Positions 25,754 to 33,914 of a stretch of DNA of 64,000 nucleotides are shown in pieces. Source of the stretch: Terriglobia bacterium. GTDB taxonomy: Bacteria > Acidobacteriota > Terriglobia > JAJPHL01. Under the pieces are notes generated by a model. That model did not search any database. It had not been told where the DNA came from and saw only the letters and a program-made list of their open reading frames with translations. Made by a program: the position numbers and the translations under genes. Location: NCBI GenBank assembly GCA_021325275.1, contig JAJPHL010000011.1:186001-250000 (forward strand), written 5' to 3'. Numbering within the stretch: the first letter of the stretch is position 1; each line of letters begins with the position of its first letter.

Positions 25754-27955
25754 ATGCGCCGTGCTCTGATCTTACTTTTCATCGCTGCCGCGCTGACCGC
25801 GCAAACGCGCCGTGAACCGCGGAATCCATTGACCATTCGTACCGAGGAAATCCAAGTGGTGCTGGATGGATCGGATGGCCTTCCCTACGCCTATCACTTG
25901 TCACGCGTCTATCTGCCGCGGCTTGGCCCGACGGCACAGCCCGCAACACTGCGCGGCGAAGACGCGGGCCGCCCCATCGAGGTAACGATTTATGACCAGT
26001 CGACGCACAAGTTTGAAGTGCTGCATGTAGCGCCGTCGAACGCGGACGTCTCACCGAACGAGGTCGACTTTCATTTCAAAGTGCGCGACGCCGCGTCATT
26101 CACCCTGCGTTACTCGGCCAAGAGCACGACGCTCACGGTGTCGCTTGAAGAGGTCAGCGAAAGATCGGGGTGGGAGTTGATCGACGTTTCCCTGCCCGAT
26201 CTGGTGACTCTTCACGAAGAAGACGGCGCGGGTTGGATCGCGCACGGCGATTCCGGCGGCAGTGTGGTGTCGCTGGCGAAAGCAACGCCTGGACGACTCG
26301 CGCCGAATCGCTTTTGGCGCGGCGTGGCGGCCACTCTGCCAGTGGCGATGCTCGGCACCGACAAAATGCTCTGCGTCGAGGAAGTCACGGCCTACATGGA
26401 CTATCTCGAACTGGCAGTCGACGGCGAGCCGGGACACAAACGCGCCAAGCTCGGCACTGTGAAGATGTATCGCATCGACGGCAGTCTTCCGCAAGACATG
26501 AACTTGGCGGGCGATAATCCGAAGGTCGCCGGCAACGACCGCACGCCGAACTTACTCGTAGGTCAGAAATCGACCGTGCGCCTCGACTTCATCGCTGACT
26601 ACGATCACAACGGCGTGGTCGATTGGCTCGACGGCGCGAAATTCACACGCGCGCACATGCCGCCGATCCCCACGCATTATTTCGACGACAAGTTTCAATA
26701 CTCGGTGCATTCCGACGAACCAAGATTCCCCAAGGCCGGCGCGACGTTCAAGGAGACCGAGCGCATCGTGCAACAAGTGGCGAATCTCACTGCGGGACAG
26801 GCGCAAACTGTTTACCTATGGGGATGGCAGTACGCAGGCAAGGACACGGGCTATCCGGCGGTCGACAAGTTGAATCCGCGCGTGGGAACGTCGGAAGACT
26901 TGCAGCATCTGCTCACATTCGCGCGCGGAGTGAATGCCACGGTGAGTTTCTCCGATAATTTCGACGACGCCTACCGATCGAGTCCCGCGTGGGATGAAAG
27001 ATACATCGCGCGGCGTCCCGATGGCGAATTGTGGAAGAGCCGCAACTGGACCGGTGAAGATTCCTACATCCTCGGTATGGCCAAGTACATGGCCGGTCCC
27101 GGCGCCGAGCGCGTGCGCTACACGTGCGATCACTACGGGCTTCGCGATACGTATCTGGTCGACGTGCTTTCCTATTACGCAATCCGTAACGATTGGGATC
27201 CCGCGCATCCGGCGAGCGGCATCCAGAATCTTGCCGCGCGGCTCAAAGTTCTCGATGGATTTAAGGCCTGCGGACTCCATATGGTCTCGGAGGAATTGCG
27301 CTATCCCTTCATCGGCAAGCTCGCGGTGGCCGACAACGGTCCGGTGGGTGGAAAGGATCCGTTCGGCGGCGACGACATTCCGCTCGCCGCGACGATCTAT
27401 CGCAAGTCGGCGATCTGGGGATTGCGTGGGCCGCAGAAACGCGACAACTCCGCCGTCGCGACGTTCTTCTACAACGGTCACGGATTCCCGTGGATCACCG
27501 CGGAAACGAACCTTGAGGAATTCACGGAGTTTTTCTGGCAGACGATTGTGCCCTGGTATCAAGTGCACTACAAGAATGTTGAGACGTTCCGCCGCGACGG
27601 CGAACGCGCGATCATTGGTCTCGAAGGAAACTCGCGGATCGAAGTGAACGCCAAGGAAAATCGCTACTCGGTCGTGGTGAACGGGGTGGAAGTGGCGCGC
27701 GATGGCGATACGTTTTGCCCCATTGGCGACGATCGCATTGGATTTTACTCGAAGAACGGCGGCGAGCGATCCGCGCCGATGCCCAAAGGCTGGGATGCTG
27801 CGAAACTATCGGCGCAGGCGTTGTTCGCTGATCGCGCGGAGCCCGTGACAATCCGAGCCGACAATAAGCAAATCCGACTTACGACGAAGGCGAGACGCGC
27901 CATTTTGGTTTTCCGGCACGGTCCCGCACAGACCGTGCGATTGCCGGTGCGCTAG
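25754..27955 (+). CDS. Secreted GH101-like glycoside hydrolase
   Basis: A signal peptide (LILLFIAAALTAQ) leads a 733-residue protein. The N-terminal ~270 residues are a beta-sandwich and the centre looks like a TIM barrel. Motifs such as VYLWGWQYAGKDTGYP (near 352), SFSDNFDDAY, TYLVDVLSYY (aspartate near 469) and LHMVSEELRY (glutamate near 511) resemble the nucleophile and acid/base sites of GH101 endo-alpha-N-acetylgalactosaminidases, although the spacing between the two acids (about 43) is longer than I recall for pneumococcal GH101. A small beta domain ends the protein. An enzyme acting on glycans of mucin type or related polymers is a reasonable hypothesis. Confidence 0.6.
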   Translation: MRRALILLFIAAALTAQTRREPRNPLTIRTEEIQVVLDGSDGLPYAYHLSRVYLPRLGPTAQPATLRGEDAGRPIEVTIYDQSTHKFEVLHVAPSNADVSPNEVDFHFKVRDAASFTLRYSAKSTTLTVSLEEVSERSGWELIDVSLPDLVTLHEEDGAGWIAHGDSGGSVVSLAKATPGRLAPNRFWRGVAATLPVAMLGTDKMLCVEEVTAYMDYLELAVDGEPGHKRAKLGTVKMYRIDGSLPQDMNLAGDNPKVAGNDRTPNLLVGQKSTVRLDFIADYDHNGVVDWLDGAKFTRAHMPPIPTHYFDDKFQYSVHSDEPRFPKAGATFKETERIVQQVANLTAGQAQTVYLWGWQYAGKDTGYPAVDKLNPRVGTSEDLQHLLTFARGVNATVSFSDNFDDAYRSSPAWDERYIARRPDGELWKSRNWTGEDSYILGMAKYMAGPGAERVRYTCDHYGLRDTYLVDVLSYYAIRNDWDPAHPASGIQNLAARLKVLDGFKACGLHMVSEELRYPFIGKLAVADNGPVGGKDPFGGDDIPLAATIYRKSAIWGLRGPQKRDNSAVATFFYNGHGFPWITAETNLEEFTEFFWQTIVPWYQVHYKNVETFRRDGERAIIGLEGNSRIEVNAKENRYSVVVNGVEVARDGDTFCPIGDDRIGFYSKNGGERSAPMPKGWDAAKLSAQALFADRAEPVTIRADNKQIRLTTKARRAILVFRHGPAQTVRLPVR

Positions 27956-27969
27956 TTTTTGGGACGCTC

Positions 27970-28629
27970 TCACATAGCTTTCGAGGGACGTGCTTCCTCC
28001 GCGATGGTCCCAGGGAGTTGAACGCCGAGAAATCTCTCGATTTCGCGCTGCGAATCGGTTTGGTACGCCCCCTGCCATACTTTAAGAACCTTGCCCTCGG
28101 GCGAAACAACAATAGTTTGAGGAGTCGCCGTAAGTTGATAATCCGAGAGAACGCCCGGAGATACGTCAAAAACTAGATCCACGTTGGGTCCTGAGATGTG
28201 GTTCCTTTCCGCATATTCACGCAGTCCGTCACCTGTAACTGACAGACAAAGAAGATGAAACTTGCCGCCGCCCTGCTTGATCAGCGCACCGAGATTCACG
28301 CGATTCCTGGAGCACCATACGCAATGTGGCGAAAGCACGTAAATCACGGTGGGAAGGTTCGCATCCCCGTACCTAATCGCTGCCGCAGACCCGTCCAGAT
28401 GTTTACCGACAATCTGCGGGAAAGCGGTACCAACACCCAGGACCGGGGGTCGCCGGGCAGCAGGCCTTGCACCAGCCAGCGCGATTCGGTGCCACGAAAT
28501 GGCCTTCCAGGCAAGAAGAACGTTACAAGCGACGGAAAGCGACAGGAAAACAAACAGTATGCCAGTGGTTGCACGCGCTCCCACCGATCCGTCAGTTGCC
28601 GGTCCAAAAGCAGGCCATCTTGGCTTCAT
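27970..28629 (-). CDS. Membrane-anchored TlpA/MauD-like thioredoxin
   Basis: The 219-residue product has an N-terminal membrane helix (about 22-43) followed by a thioredoxin-fold domain with the active-site motif SPHCVWCSRN near residue 103. The cis-proline strand reads TATPQTIVV near 172 and the following strand GKVLKVWQGAY. A periplasmic orientation is expected, so the CVWC pair should act on exported disulfides. It is the last gene of a three-gene operon and starts 24 bases after the stop of the propeller-like gene; the obvious client is the cysteine-rich product of the first gene. TlpA versus MauD type cannot be decided. Confidence 0.8.
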   Translation of the reverse strand: MKPRWPAFGPATDGSVGARATTGILFVFLSLSVACNVLLAWKAISWHRIALAGARPAARRPPVLGVGTAFPQIVGKHLDGSAAAIRYGDANLPTVIYVLSPHCVWCSRNRVNLGALIKQGGGKFHLLCLSVTGDGLREYAERNHISGPNVDLVFDVSPGVLSDYQLTATPQTIVVSPEGKVLKVWQGAYQTDSQREIERFLGVQLPGTIAEEARPSKAM

Positions 28630-28653
28630 ACCAACCGATACCTCCTTTATTCT

Positions 28654-29718
28654 TTATGGCTCATTAAACCAAACAACACTCTTGGAATCTGGTACCGGCC
28701 CTCCCTTGAAAAGCAGGAGGTTTCCGTCGCAGCCGATAAAGTCGCGCAGGGTAAATTCAGGCGTCACCATCGGGCTGGTGCCGGAGATCGGCTGCCACGT
28801 AGCGGTTCCGCGATTGAGGACGTAGAGCGTCGTCGGATTCACAGACCAATTCGCATATATGCTTCCCGAATCGGTAATGGCAAGATGGCCGAGTCGCGCC
28901 GCCTTGGCGGAGGTCGAGGACGGGGGCTGCACGCTTAGCCTGCTTACCCCATTCCCGTTATTCTGAATCTCGATCCATTCGCGAGATGCCGGAACGTAGG
29001 CACCGATGCTCGTCGCTGAAGCGCGCAGCGCGCAAAGGCTACCTTCTGCAATCGCGTGAGGCAATGGTTGCCTCGGAAGGGTGGAGCGCATCACGAACTC
29101 GCCAGCGAGTTGGCCGTCAAGCGTGTATTCCTGGAAGACTCCATAGTCTTTCTGCGGGCCACGAGTTGGCAGGGTCCCGGGCCACGGCACGTTCGCTTCG
29201 GCCCCCGGATTCCAGCCTAAAGCCCACACGTGCCCGTCCTGAGAAAGGACGATGCGAATCGGCACAAAAGGGTCCGTCCGGATAACCACGCTTGGCGGTC
29301 CCGGCTGAGTGAACAGCATAATCAAGGAGGCCCGGCTACCGTCGGCATTGAGCGCTCCCGCGGAGGCCGCCAGAAGGCCGCTTCGGGATATCGACATGTC
29401 CATCGGATGTATGTCTACGGAACCAGGAACGCCGAGATCATTTGTCCGTAGAACAGTCCCGTTTGAGCGATAGATCGTAATTGTCGGGGCGCTGAGGTCG
29501 TGGACTAGGCAGAATCCGTTTTCGCATCGTGGTTCTCTTCCGGCAATCTCTGCGGCAAACTGTGCCGAGCGAACAGGCTGACCAAGCGTTTTCGAGGTCT
29601 GTGCCATGCCGCTGGAGCCAACACAAGTCACAATGATCAGCAGCCCAGCGTCACGCACGGTGTCTTTCATAAGGCGCCAGGCTACTTCAAGTTTTTCGCG
29701 TCGCAAACGTGGGTTCAT
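28654..29718 (-). CDS. Exported beta-rich protein, probably a beta-propeller
   Basis: The 354-residue protein begins with an unusually long basic region and a hydrophobic helix (about 24-38) ending in SSGMAQ, compatible with a signal peptide. ATG 29718 has GAGG six bases upstream; ATG 29670 would give a more standard signal peptide. The rest is a series of beta-strand/turn units (RIVLSQDGHVWALGW, LAITDSGSIYANW, TIYRSNGTVLRTN) like a six- or seven-bladed propeller of NHL type, but I recognise no named family. Four cysteines are visible in the mature part, two of them close together (RCENGFC). It lies between the cysteine-rich gene (12-base gap) and the thioredoxin gene. Confidence 0.65.
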   Translation of the reverse strand: MNPRLRREKLEVAWRLMKDTVRDAGLLIIVTCVGSSGMAQTSKTLGQPVRSAQFAAEIAGREPRCENGFCLVHDLSAPTITIYRSNGTVLRTNDLGVPGSVDIHPMDMSISRSGLLAASAGALNADGSRASLIMLFTQPGPPSVVIRTDPFVPIRIVLSQDGHVWALGWNPGAEANVPWPGTLPTRGPQKDYGVFQEYTLDGQLAGEFVMRSTLPRQPLPHAIAEGSLCALRASATSIGAYVPASREWIEIQNNGNGVSRLSVQPPSSTSAKAARLGHLAITDSGSIYANWSVNPTTLYVLNRGTATWQPISGTSPMVTPEFTLRDFIGCDGNLLLFKGGPVPDSKSVVWFNEP

Positions 29719-29730
29719 GCGAGACCTCGC

Positions 29731-30498
29731 CTAGTAATATGGTGGATAACAATACCAATAACCCGGGTAAACACAAGTTGCTCTTTGTTCCGGGTAGCAT
29801 TCGAGGTACGGGTCGCCACCGCAACTCAGACACGTATGGCTATCCCCGCAATACTCGGTATCCCCGCAATCGTCATCGTAATTGCAGCAGCCGGGGGCGC
29901 TATTCCAACAAGTGCTTGAATCGTGGCAGCTACTGCAGTTGCCGGAATTCATGGAATTGCTACAGCCCGAACAATACTCTGACACGTCGGCATCGGTCTG
30001 GTAACACGTTATGTCTTCGTTTCCCGGGTAGGTGTTGCATTCGGCGTGACAGCTCGAACTATAGTTCGGATCGCATTCGCAGTCCGGTACGATGGTTGTT
30101 GAAGAATCGCTGTAGACAGTGGTGTCACACGCACCAACGGAAGTGTCAAAAAGTCCAACTAGGTCTGCCCAGATTTGCGAGAATCCGCTACGTCGTTGTG
30201 CTAACGACCTGACTTGACAACTCGAGTCTCCATCGGCACGGTGGGAAAGCCAGTATAACCCGCCGGTTGAGGGTCTCAGGCCGTCGAACACACCGCGAAG
30301 CGCACCGCCATTTGCCGCGCTCACGACTCGGACGTGCGACCACTGCGCCCGCCTATAAATGTCTCGAAGATCCGGGAGGGCAAGTACTGCTGCGATGCAC
30401 ACGATTGCCCAGACACAGGCTCTGAATAGGACAAGGCCCGCCGCAGCCCCTATTTCACCAATTTCACGACTCTTGTCGGTTCTGGAGGAAAGAAACAC
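29731..30498 (-). CDS. Membrane-anchored cysteine-rich protein of unknown family
   Basis: A GTG start at 30498 is supported by AAGGGAG about six bases upstream. Of 255 residues, about 18-41 form a membrane helix. The C-terminal ~135 residues contain some 20 cysteines in patterns such as DCECDP, YCSGC, NCSSC, GCCNYDDDC and an aromatic end (YPGYWYCYPPYY). The composition (Cys, Ser, Asp, Tyr, Gly, few hydrophobics) suggests a disulfide-bonded exported domain. I do not recognise the family. It heads an operon with a propeller-like protein and a membrane thioredoxin. The row 30001-30060 has 31 G+C of 60 against 40 of 60 in row 31021-31080, so composition is lower than in the neighbouring gene. Confidence 0.7.
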   Translation of the reverse strand: MFLSSRTDKSREIGEIGAAAGLVLFRACVWAIVCIAAVLALPDLRDIYRRAQWSHVRVVSAANGGALRGVFDGLRPSTGGLYWLSHRADGDSSCQVRSLAQRRSGFSQIWADLVGLFDTSVGACDTTVYSDSSTTIVPDCECDPNYSSSCHAECNTYPGNEDITCYQTDADVSEYCSGCSNSMNSGNCSSCHDSSTCWNSAPGCCNYDDDCGDTEYCGDSHTCLSCGGDPYLECYPEQRATCVYPGYWYCYPPYY

Positions 30499-30645
30499 GG
30501 GCTACTCCCTTCTGACGCGGAGGCTAACATCAAACATGTGGTGTGTCAATTAGGAAATGCGGTGAAATGGAGTGTTTATTTGAACAATCTGCCAGAGCTC
30601 GCTCTGATTTCTTGCATTCCGGCCAATTGTATTAAGATCTCCATG

Positions 30646-31680
30646 CTAAGCCCTTTTCTTGTGACTCAAATAAAACACGCCGCCCAAAATGTTCATGAGC
30701 AGCGTCATCAGGAGATAGAGCGAGAAGAGATTTCCGCCTTGATCGCTGTGCGCCAGCTTGAATAATTCGAGAAATACAACCTGCCCGACACCGAGACCCA
30801 TCGGCGCGACCGGTAGGATCGTCGAGAGCATTCCGCACGGCGCATACACGACGTAATCGAGCACCGTGACGTTGCTCATCCCCAGCGTCAGTCCCAAGCA
30901 GAAGAAGCCCGCGATCATGAACGCTTGATTGAAAATCGTCAACGCAACGGCCCACAAGAGTAGCGGAATGTTCAGCGCGTAGTGACGCCCTTCGGCGTAC
31001 ATCGAGTCGATGGCGACATGCAAATGCAGCCGTGCGGCGAGACTCAGCACAAAGGCAGGCGGACGCGCGACCATGCGCAGGAAGAAAATCCCCGCCAGCG
31101 TCGCGGCCATCGCGCCCGAGCAAATCAGAAACAATCCGCGGATGCGGACATCGCCCATGAGCGAGGGTTGCAACAAAATCCCGGCGGCGCCGAAAAAGAG
31201 CATCGTGAAAACGCCCGCGGCGCGATCGACCAGCAGGCTGCCGATCACGCGGGAACGCAATGCGTCGTGCGACCGGATCGCGCGCAGGCCGCGGACAAAA
31301 TCCTCGCCGACGTTGGCAGGAACGATCAGGTTGAAGAATTTTCCTTCCATCAAATACGTGAAGGCATTCCACAGCGGGACGCGAATACCGCGCGAGCGCA
31401 ACAGCGCCAGCCAACGGATTCCTTGCGTGTAATAGGCGATGAGCGTGATGAAGCAAACGAACAGGAACATCGGCCAATGTTCCAGCGCTCGCGTCAATTC
31501 GGCGGGTTTCAGGCTTCCGCGATGATACAGCCACCAAAGGATGAGCGCCGCGAAGACAAACTTCGCGACTTCGGCGATCTTGCCCTTGGTTGATGTTTTG
31601 GGCGGTTCCAGTTCTTCCGGCGTCTCGGCGATTTCTACCGCGGCCAGATCCGGGACGGGAACCTGCTGTTCTTCATCCAT
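30646..31680 (-). CDS. Lysylphosphatidylglycerol-synthase-TM / flippase-like membrane protein
   Basis: 344 residues: an acidic proline-rich N-terminus (about 1-35) followed by seven to eight membrane helices and the conserved segments QGIRWLALLRSRG, FNLIVPANVGEDFVRG and LLVDRAAGVFTML. These are features of the LPG_synthase_TM / flippase-like family (TIGR00374 type), which includes MprF N-terminal domains and many proteins of unknown lipid substrate. No MprF aminoacyltransferase domain is attached. It lies 15 bases after the ornithine cyclodeaminase family gene and may be its co-transcribed partner. Confidence 0.8.
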   Translation of the reverse strand: MDEEQQVPVPDLAAVEIAETPEELEPPKTSTKGKIAEVAKFVFAALILWWLYHRGSLKPAELTRALEHWPMFLFVCFITLIAYYTQGIRWLALLRSRGIRVPLWNAFTYLMEGKFFNLIVPANVGEDFVRGLRAIRSHDALRSRVIGSLLVDRAAGVFTMLFFGAAGILLQPSLMGDVRIRGLFLICSGAMAATLAGIFFLRMVARPPAFVLSLAARLHLHVAIDSMYAEGRHYALNIPLLLWAVALTIFNQAFMIAGFFCLGLTLGMSNVTVLDYVVYAPCGMLSTILPVAPMGLGVGQVVFLELFKLAHSDQGGNLFSLYLLMTLLMNILGGVFYLSHKKRA

Positions 31681-31695
31681 TCAGACTTACCCCAG

Positions 31696-32634
31696 TTACT
31701 TCGCAGCGTGCTTGTACAGCCAACCGGCCAGCGCAATATCTTCGAGGGCCACGCCGTTCGATTTGAACAACGTGACCTCTTGCGCCGTTGCTCGCCCCGG
31801 CTTCTTGCCCGCCACCACGTCTCGCAACTCTATCACTTCCTCCCAACGCCGGGCATCCGGACGAAAGGCGGTGATCAACTCGCCCGATTCAATCTTGGAT
31901 TGTTCGATCGAGTCGACAACAATACGTTCGGCGCGGTCCACCGCCGCTTCGTCGAGCTCGCGGCGCGACGCCGCATTTCCGCCGATGGCGTTGATGTGCA
32001 TGCCCGGTTCGATCCATTCGCCGAGGAAGACGGGGTGAGTGGAAGAAGTGGCCGTGACCACGATATCCGCGCCGCGCACCGTGTCGCGCGCGGATTCGCA
32101 GGTGCGGATTTCGGCGTTCACGTGGTCACGCAGGCGGCTCGCAAAGTCCGCACGACGCGCCGCATCGCGCGAGAATACGCGAACTTCCGCCAGCTTTCGC
32201 GCACAATCCACCGCCAGCACTTGCGTGAACGCCTGAAGGCCCGAGCCGACGATCGCCAGCGTACGCGCGTCGTCGCGCGCCATGCACTTGGTCGCGAGAC
32301 CACTCGCTGCGGCGGTGCGAACTTGCCCGAGGTAATCCGCTTCGATCGTAGCGAGGGGCCGCGCGGTTTCGGCATCGAACAGCAGGACGAAAAAGTACAC
32401 CCCGTCCTTCGACGAAGCGTAGGCCTTGCATCCCAGAAATCCCGCCGCCGAATCCCCTGCGCCCATCAAGTGCAACATCGCGCCATTCGGCGCGCGGACG
32501 CGTCTCCGCGGTTCGTTGGCGGCCGTGCCGGACGACCAACTGCGAAAAGCCTCTTCCACGAGGCGGATCGCTTGGTCCATCATTCCCGCTGGAGACAGCA
32601 GTTCGCGGACTTGAGCCTCGGAAAGATACAGCAC
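31696..32634 (-). CDS. Ornithine cyclodeaminase / mu-crystallin family dehydrogenase
   Basis: A 312-residue NAD(P)-dependent protein with the family N-terminus (MLYLSEAQVRELL, from a GTG codon), a conserved KAYASSKDGVYF segment near 75, a Rossmann motif LAIVGSGLQAFTQ near 124 and EWIEPGMHINAIGGNAASRRELD near 212. Members include ornithine cyclodeaminase, ketimine reductase and alanine dehydrogenase; which reaction is catalysed here cannot be read from sequence. It is 12 bases downstream of the winged-helix gene and shares its probable promoter. Confidence 0.88.
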   Translation of the reverse strand: MLYLSEAQVRELLSPAGMMDQAIRLVEEAFRSWSSGTAANEPRRRVRAPNGAMLHLMGAGDSAAGFLGCKAYASSKDGVYFFVLLFDAETARPLATIEADYLGQVRTAAASGLATKCMARDDARTLAIVGSGLQAFTQVLAVDCARKLAEVRVFSRDAARRADFASRLRDHVNAEIRTCESARDTVRGADIVVTATSSTHPVFLGEWIEPGMHINAIGGNAASRRELDEAAVDRAERIVVDSIEQSKIESGELITAFRPDARRWEEVIELRDVVAGKKPGRATAQEVTLFKSNGVALEDIALAGWLYKHAAK

Positions 32635-32646
32635 AATGAAGGGAAT

Positions 32647-32862
32647 TTACCGCAGCGCGACTTTGACGGTGTTACGTTCTTTGCGCAGAACGAGTTTGTT
32701 CTCGCGGGCCAGCCAACCAATCGCCCAGTCGGCGGTCAACTCGCGTGTCCCGAGAGATTTTTTCAGCGCGGCCAGGCTCATTTCACCCTTGGTTTCGAGA
32801 GTGTGCCAGACCTTTCCGGCCATCACACCGATCTCTTGCGTCATGGGAAGTTCTTGAGTCAT
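32647..32862 (-). CDS. Small winged-helix protein (DUF2582 type)
   Basis: 71 residues with the pattern GVMAGKVWHTLETKGEMSLAALKKSL followed by ADWAIGWLARENKLVL, a winged-helix fold of the DUF2582 kind. The wing strand ends in KVALR. ATG 32862 is used here; the internal ATG at 32844 (MTQEIGVMAG) would give 65 residues and fits the family start better. A perfect extended -10 hexamer sits seven bases upstream of ATG 32862. DNA binding is probable from the fold, but the target is unknown. Confidence 0.75.
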   Translation of the reverse strand: MTQELPMTQEIGVMAGKVWHTLETKGEMSLAALKKSLGTRELTADWAIGWLARENKLVLRKERNTVKVALR

Positions 32863-32869
32863 GAGGAAA

Positions 32870-32878
32870 ATTATATCA
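32870..32878 (-). promoter_or_regulatory. Extended -10 promoter element (TG-N-TATAAT)
   Basis: On the minus strand the sequence reads TGATATAAT, a perfect extended -10. No good -35 is visible at the right distance. It ends seven bases before ATG 32862, so transcription would begin on or next to the start codon. It overlaps the space after the creatininase stop. Confidence 0.5.
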
Positions 32879-32884
32879 TCGCCG

Positions 32885-33814
32885 TCACGAACCCGCCGTT
32901 ATACGTCCGATCAAAATTCCAATAAGCAACGCGGCGAGAATCGCGAAAATCACGTTCATCGTCCGGCGCCATCCCGGACGCAGGAACGGCCAGCGCGTAA
33001 TCGCGGACCATTTTTCGCGCCGCGGATTTTCCATCGCCGCCATCATGCGCTCGTACGCGACGTCGACGAACGCTTCGAGCGCCGCCGCGCCGAATTCCAC
33101 ACTGGCCGCCGCGGGATAGCCAACGTATCCGCCGCGTCCTTCCTTCATCGCGAAATCGGTCTGCAGCCGCGTGAGAAGCGGAGGATCGAAAGGCTCTAAC
33201 TTCGAATGATCCGCGACCAGGTCCGGCCGCAATTTCAGCATGAACGACGTTTCGAGTAATCCGCCGTGAGTGTCCCCCTTGAGCATCCGCCGCTCGGACT
33301 CGGCGAGCGCGCGACCCAGCCGTTCTTCCACGCGATGCCACAGGCGTCCACTGAGCACTTCGGGAATCAGCGTGCTCGAAAGAGAGACCATCTTCATGCC
33401 GTAGCGCGATTCGATGGCGTGCGCCGCTTCTTCGAGCGCGATCAAATGTCCGACGGCGCCGTGACCGCTTGCCAGGAACAAATACTTGAAGCCGTGACGC
33501 GCCAGCGACCGCCCGGTGTCGTAGATGACGTCGCGGATCGCCGTGCCGCGCACGGAAATCGTGCCGGGCGCGGTGAACGCGTTGCATCCCAGCACGAGCG
33601 ACGGCAAAACCACAACGGTCCAGTCGGAATGTTCGGCGGCGTATCGCTCAGAGAGCCGCGCGGAAAAGTATTCGGCGTCCCAAATGTCCACGCCGCACGG
33701 CAAATGCGGTCCATGCTCTTCGATGGGGCTCACGGGCTGAAGCAAGAGCGTGCGCGCGCGATCGAGCGCGCCGATTTGCGGCCACGAAAGGTTTTCGAGA
33801 CGAATGAGCGGCAT
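32885..33814 (-). CDS. Creatininase-family amidohydrolase with C-terminal membrane helix
   Basis: 309 residues. The metal-binding pattern of the creatininase family is intact: EEHGPHLP near 32, VDIWDAEY near 42, LASGHGAVGH near 114 and GDTHGGLLETS near 180. Family members hydrolyse creatinine or cyclic amides or act in mycofactocin and riboflavin pathways; no context gene selects one. Unusually, residues about 282-304 form a hydrophobic helix, suggesting a C-terminal membrane anchor. The start ATG 33814 lies just upstream of a 28-bp tandem repeat. Confidence 0.85.
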   Translation of the reverse strand: MPLIRLENLSWPQIGALDRARTLLLQPVSPIEEHGPHLPCGVDIWDAEYFSARLSERYAAEHSDWTVVVLPSLVLGCNAFTAPGTISVRGTAIRDVIYDTGRSLARHGFKYLFLASGHGAVGHLIALEEAAHAIESRYGMKMVSLSSTLIPEVLSGRLWHRVEERLGRALAESERRMLKGDTHGGLLETSFMLKLRPDLVADHSKLEPFDPPLLTRLQTDFAMKEGRGGYVGYPAAASVEFGAAALEAFVDVAYERMMAAMENPRREKWSAITRWPFLRPGWRRTMNVIFAILAALLIGILIGRITAGS

Positions 33815-33830
33815 TGAGTCGGACTATATT

Positions 33831-33914
33831 CTAGTCCGAACGGAGCACGACTCTGTTTCTAGTCCGCGCGCAGCGCGTCCATGTTGCTAGTCCGCGCGGA
33901 GCGCGTCCATTACA
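33831..33914. repeat. Three 28-bp tandem repeats overlapping the 3' end of the ADOP permease gene
   Basis: Units begin with CTAGTCCG at 33831, 33859 and 33887 (period exactly 28). The two units nearest the gene differ at one of their first 24 bases; the outer one is more diverged. Read on the minus strand, each good unit carries the coding end ATGGACGCGCT(C/G)CGCGCGGACTAG, i.e. MDALRAD plus stop. The repeat therefore consists of duplicated copies of the gene's own last codons. Confidence 0.9.

Noticed and set aside
29731-30498. Cysteine-rich protein as methylamine dehydrogenase light chain
   Set aside because: The cysteine spacing and the tryptophan sites of MauA are not recognisable; only the gene neighbourhood is reminiscent.
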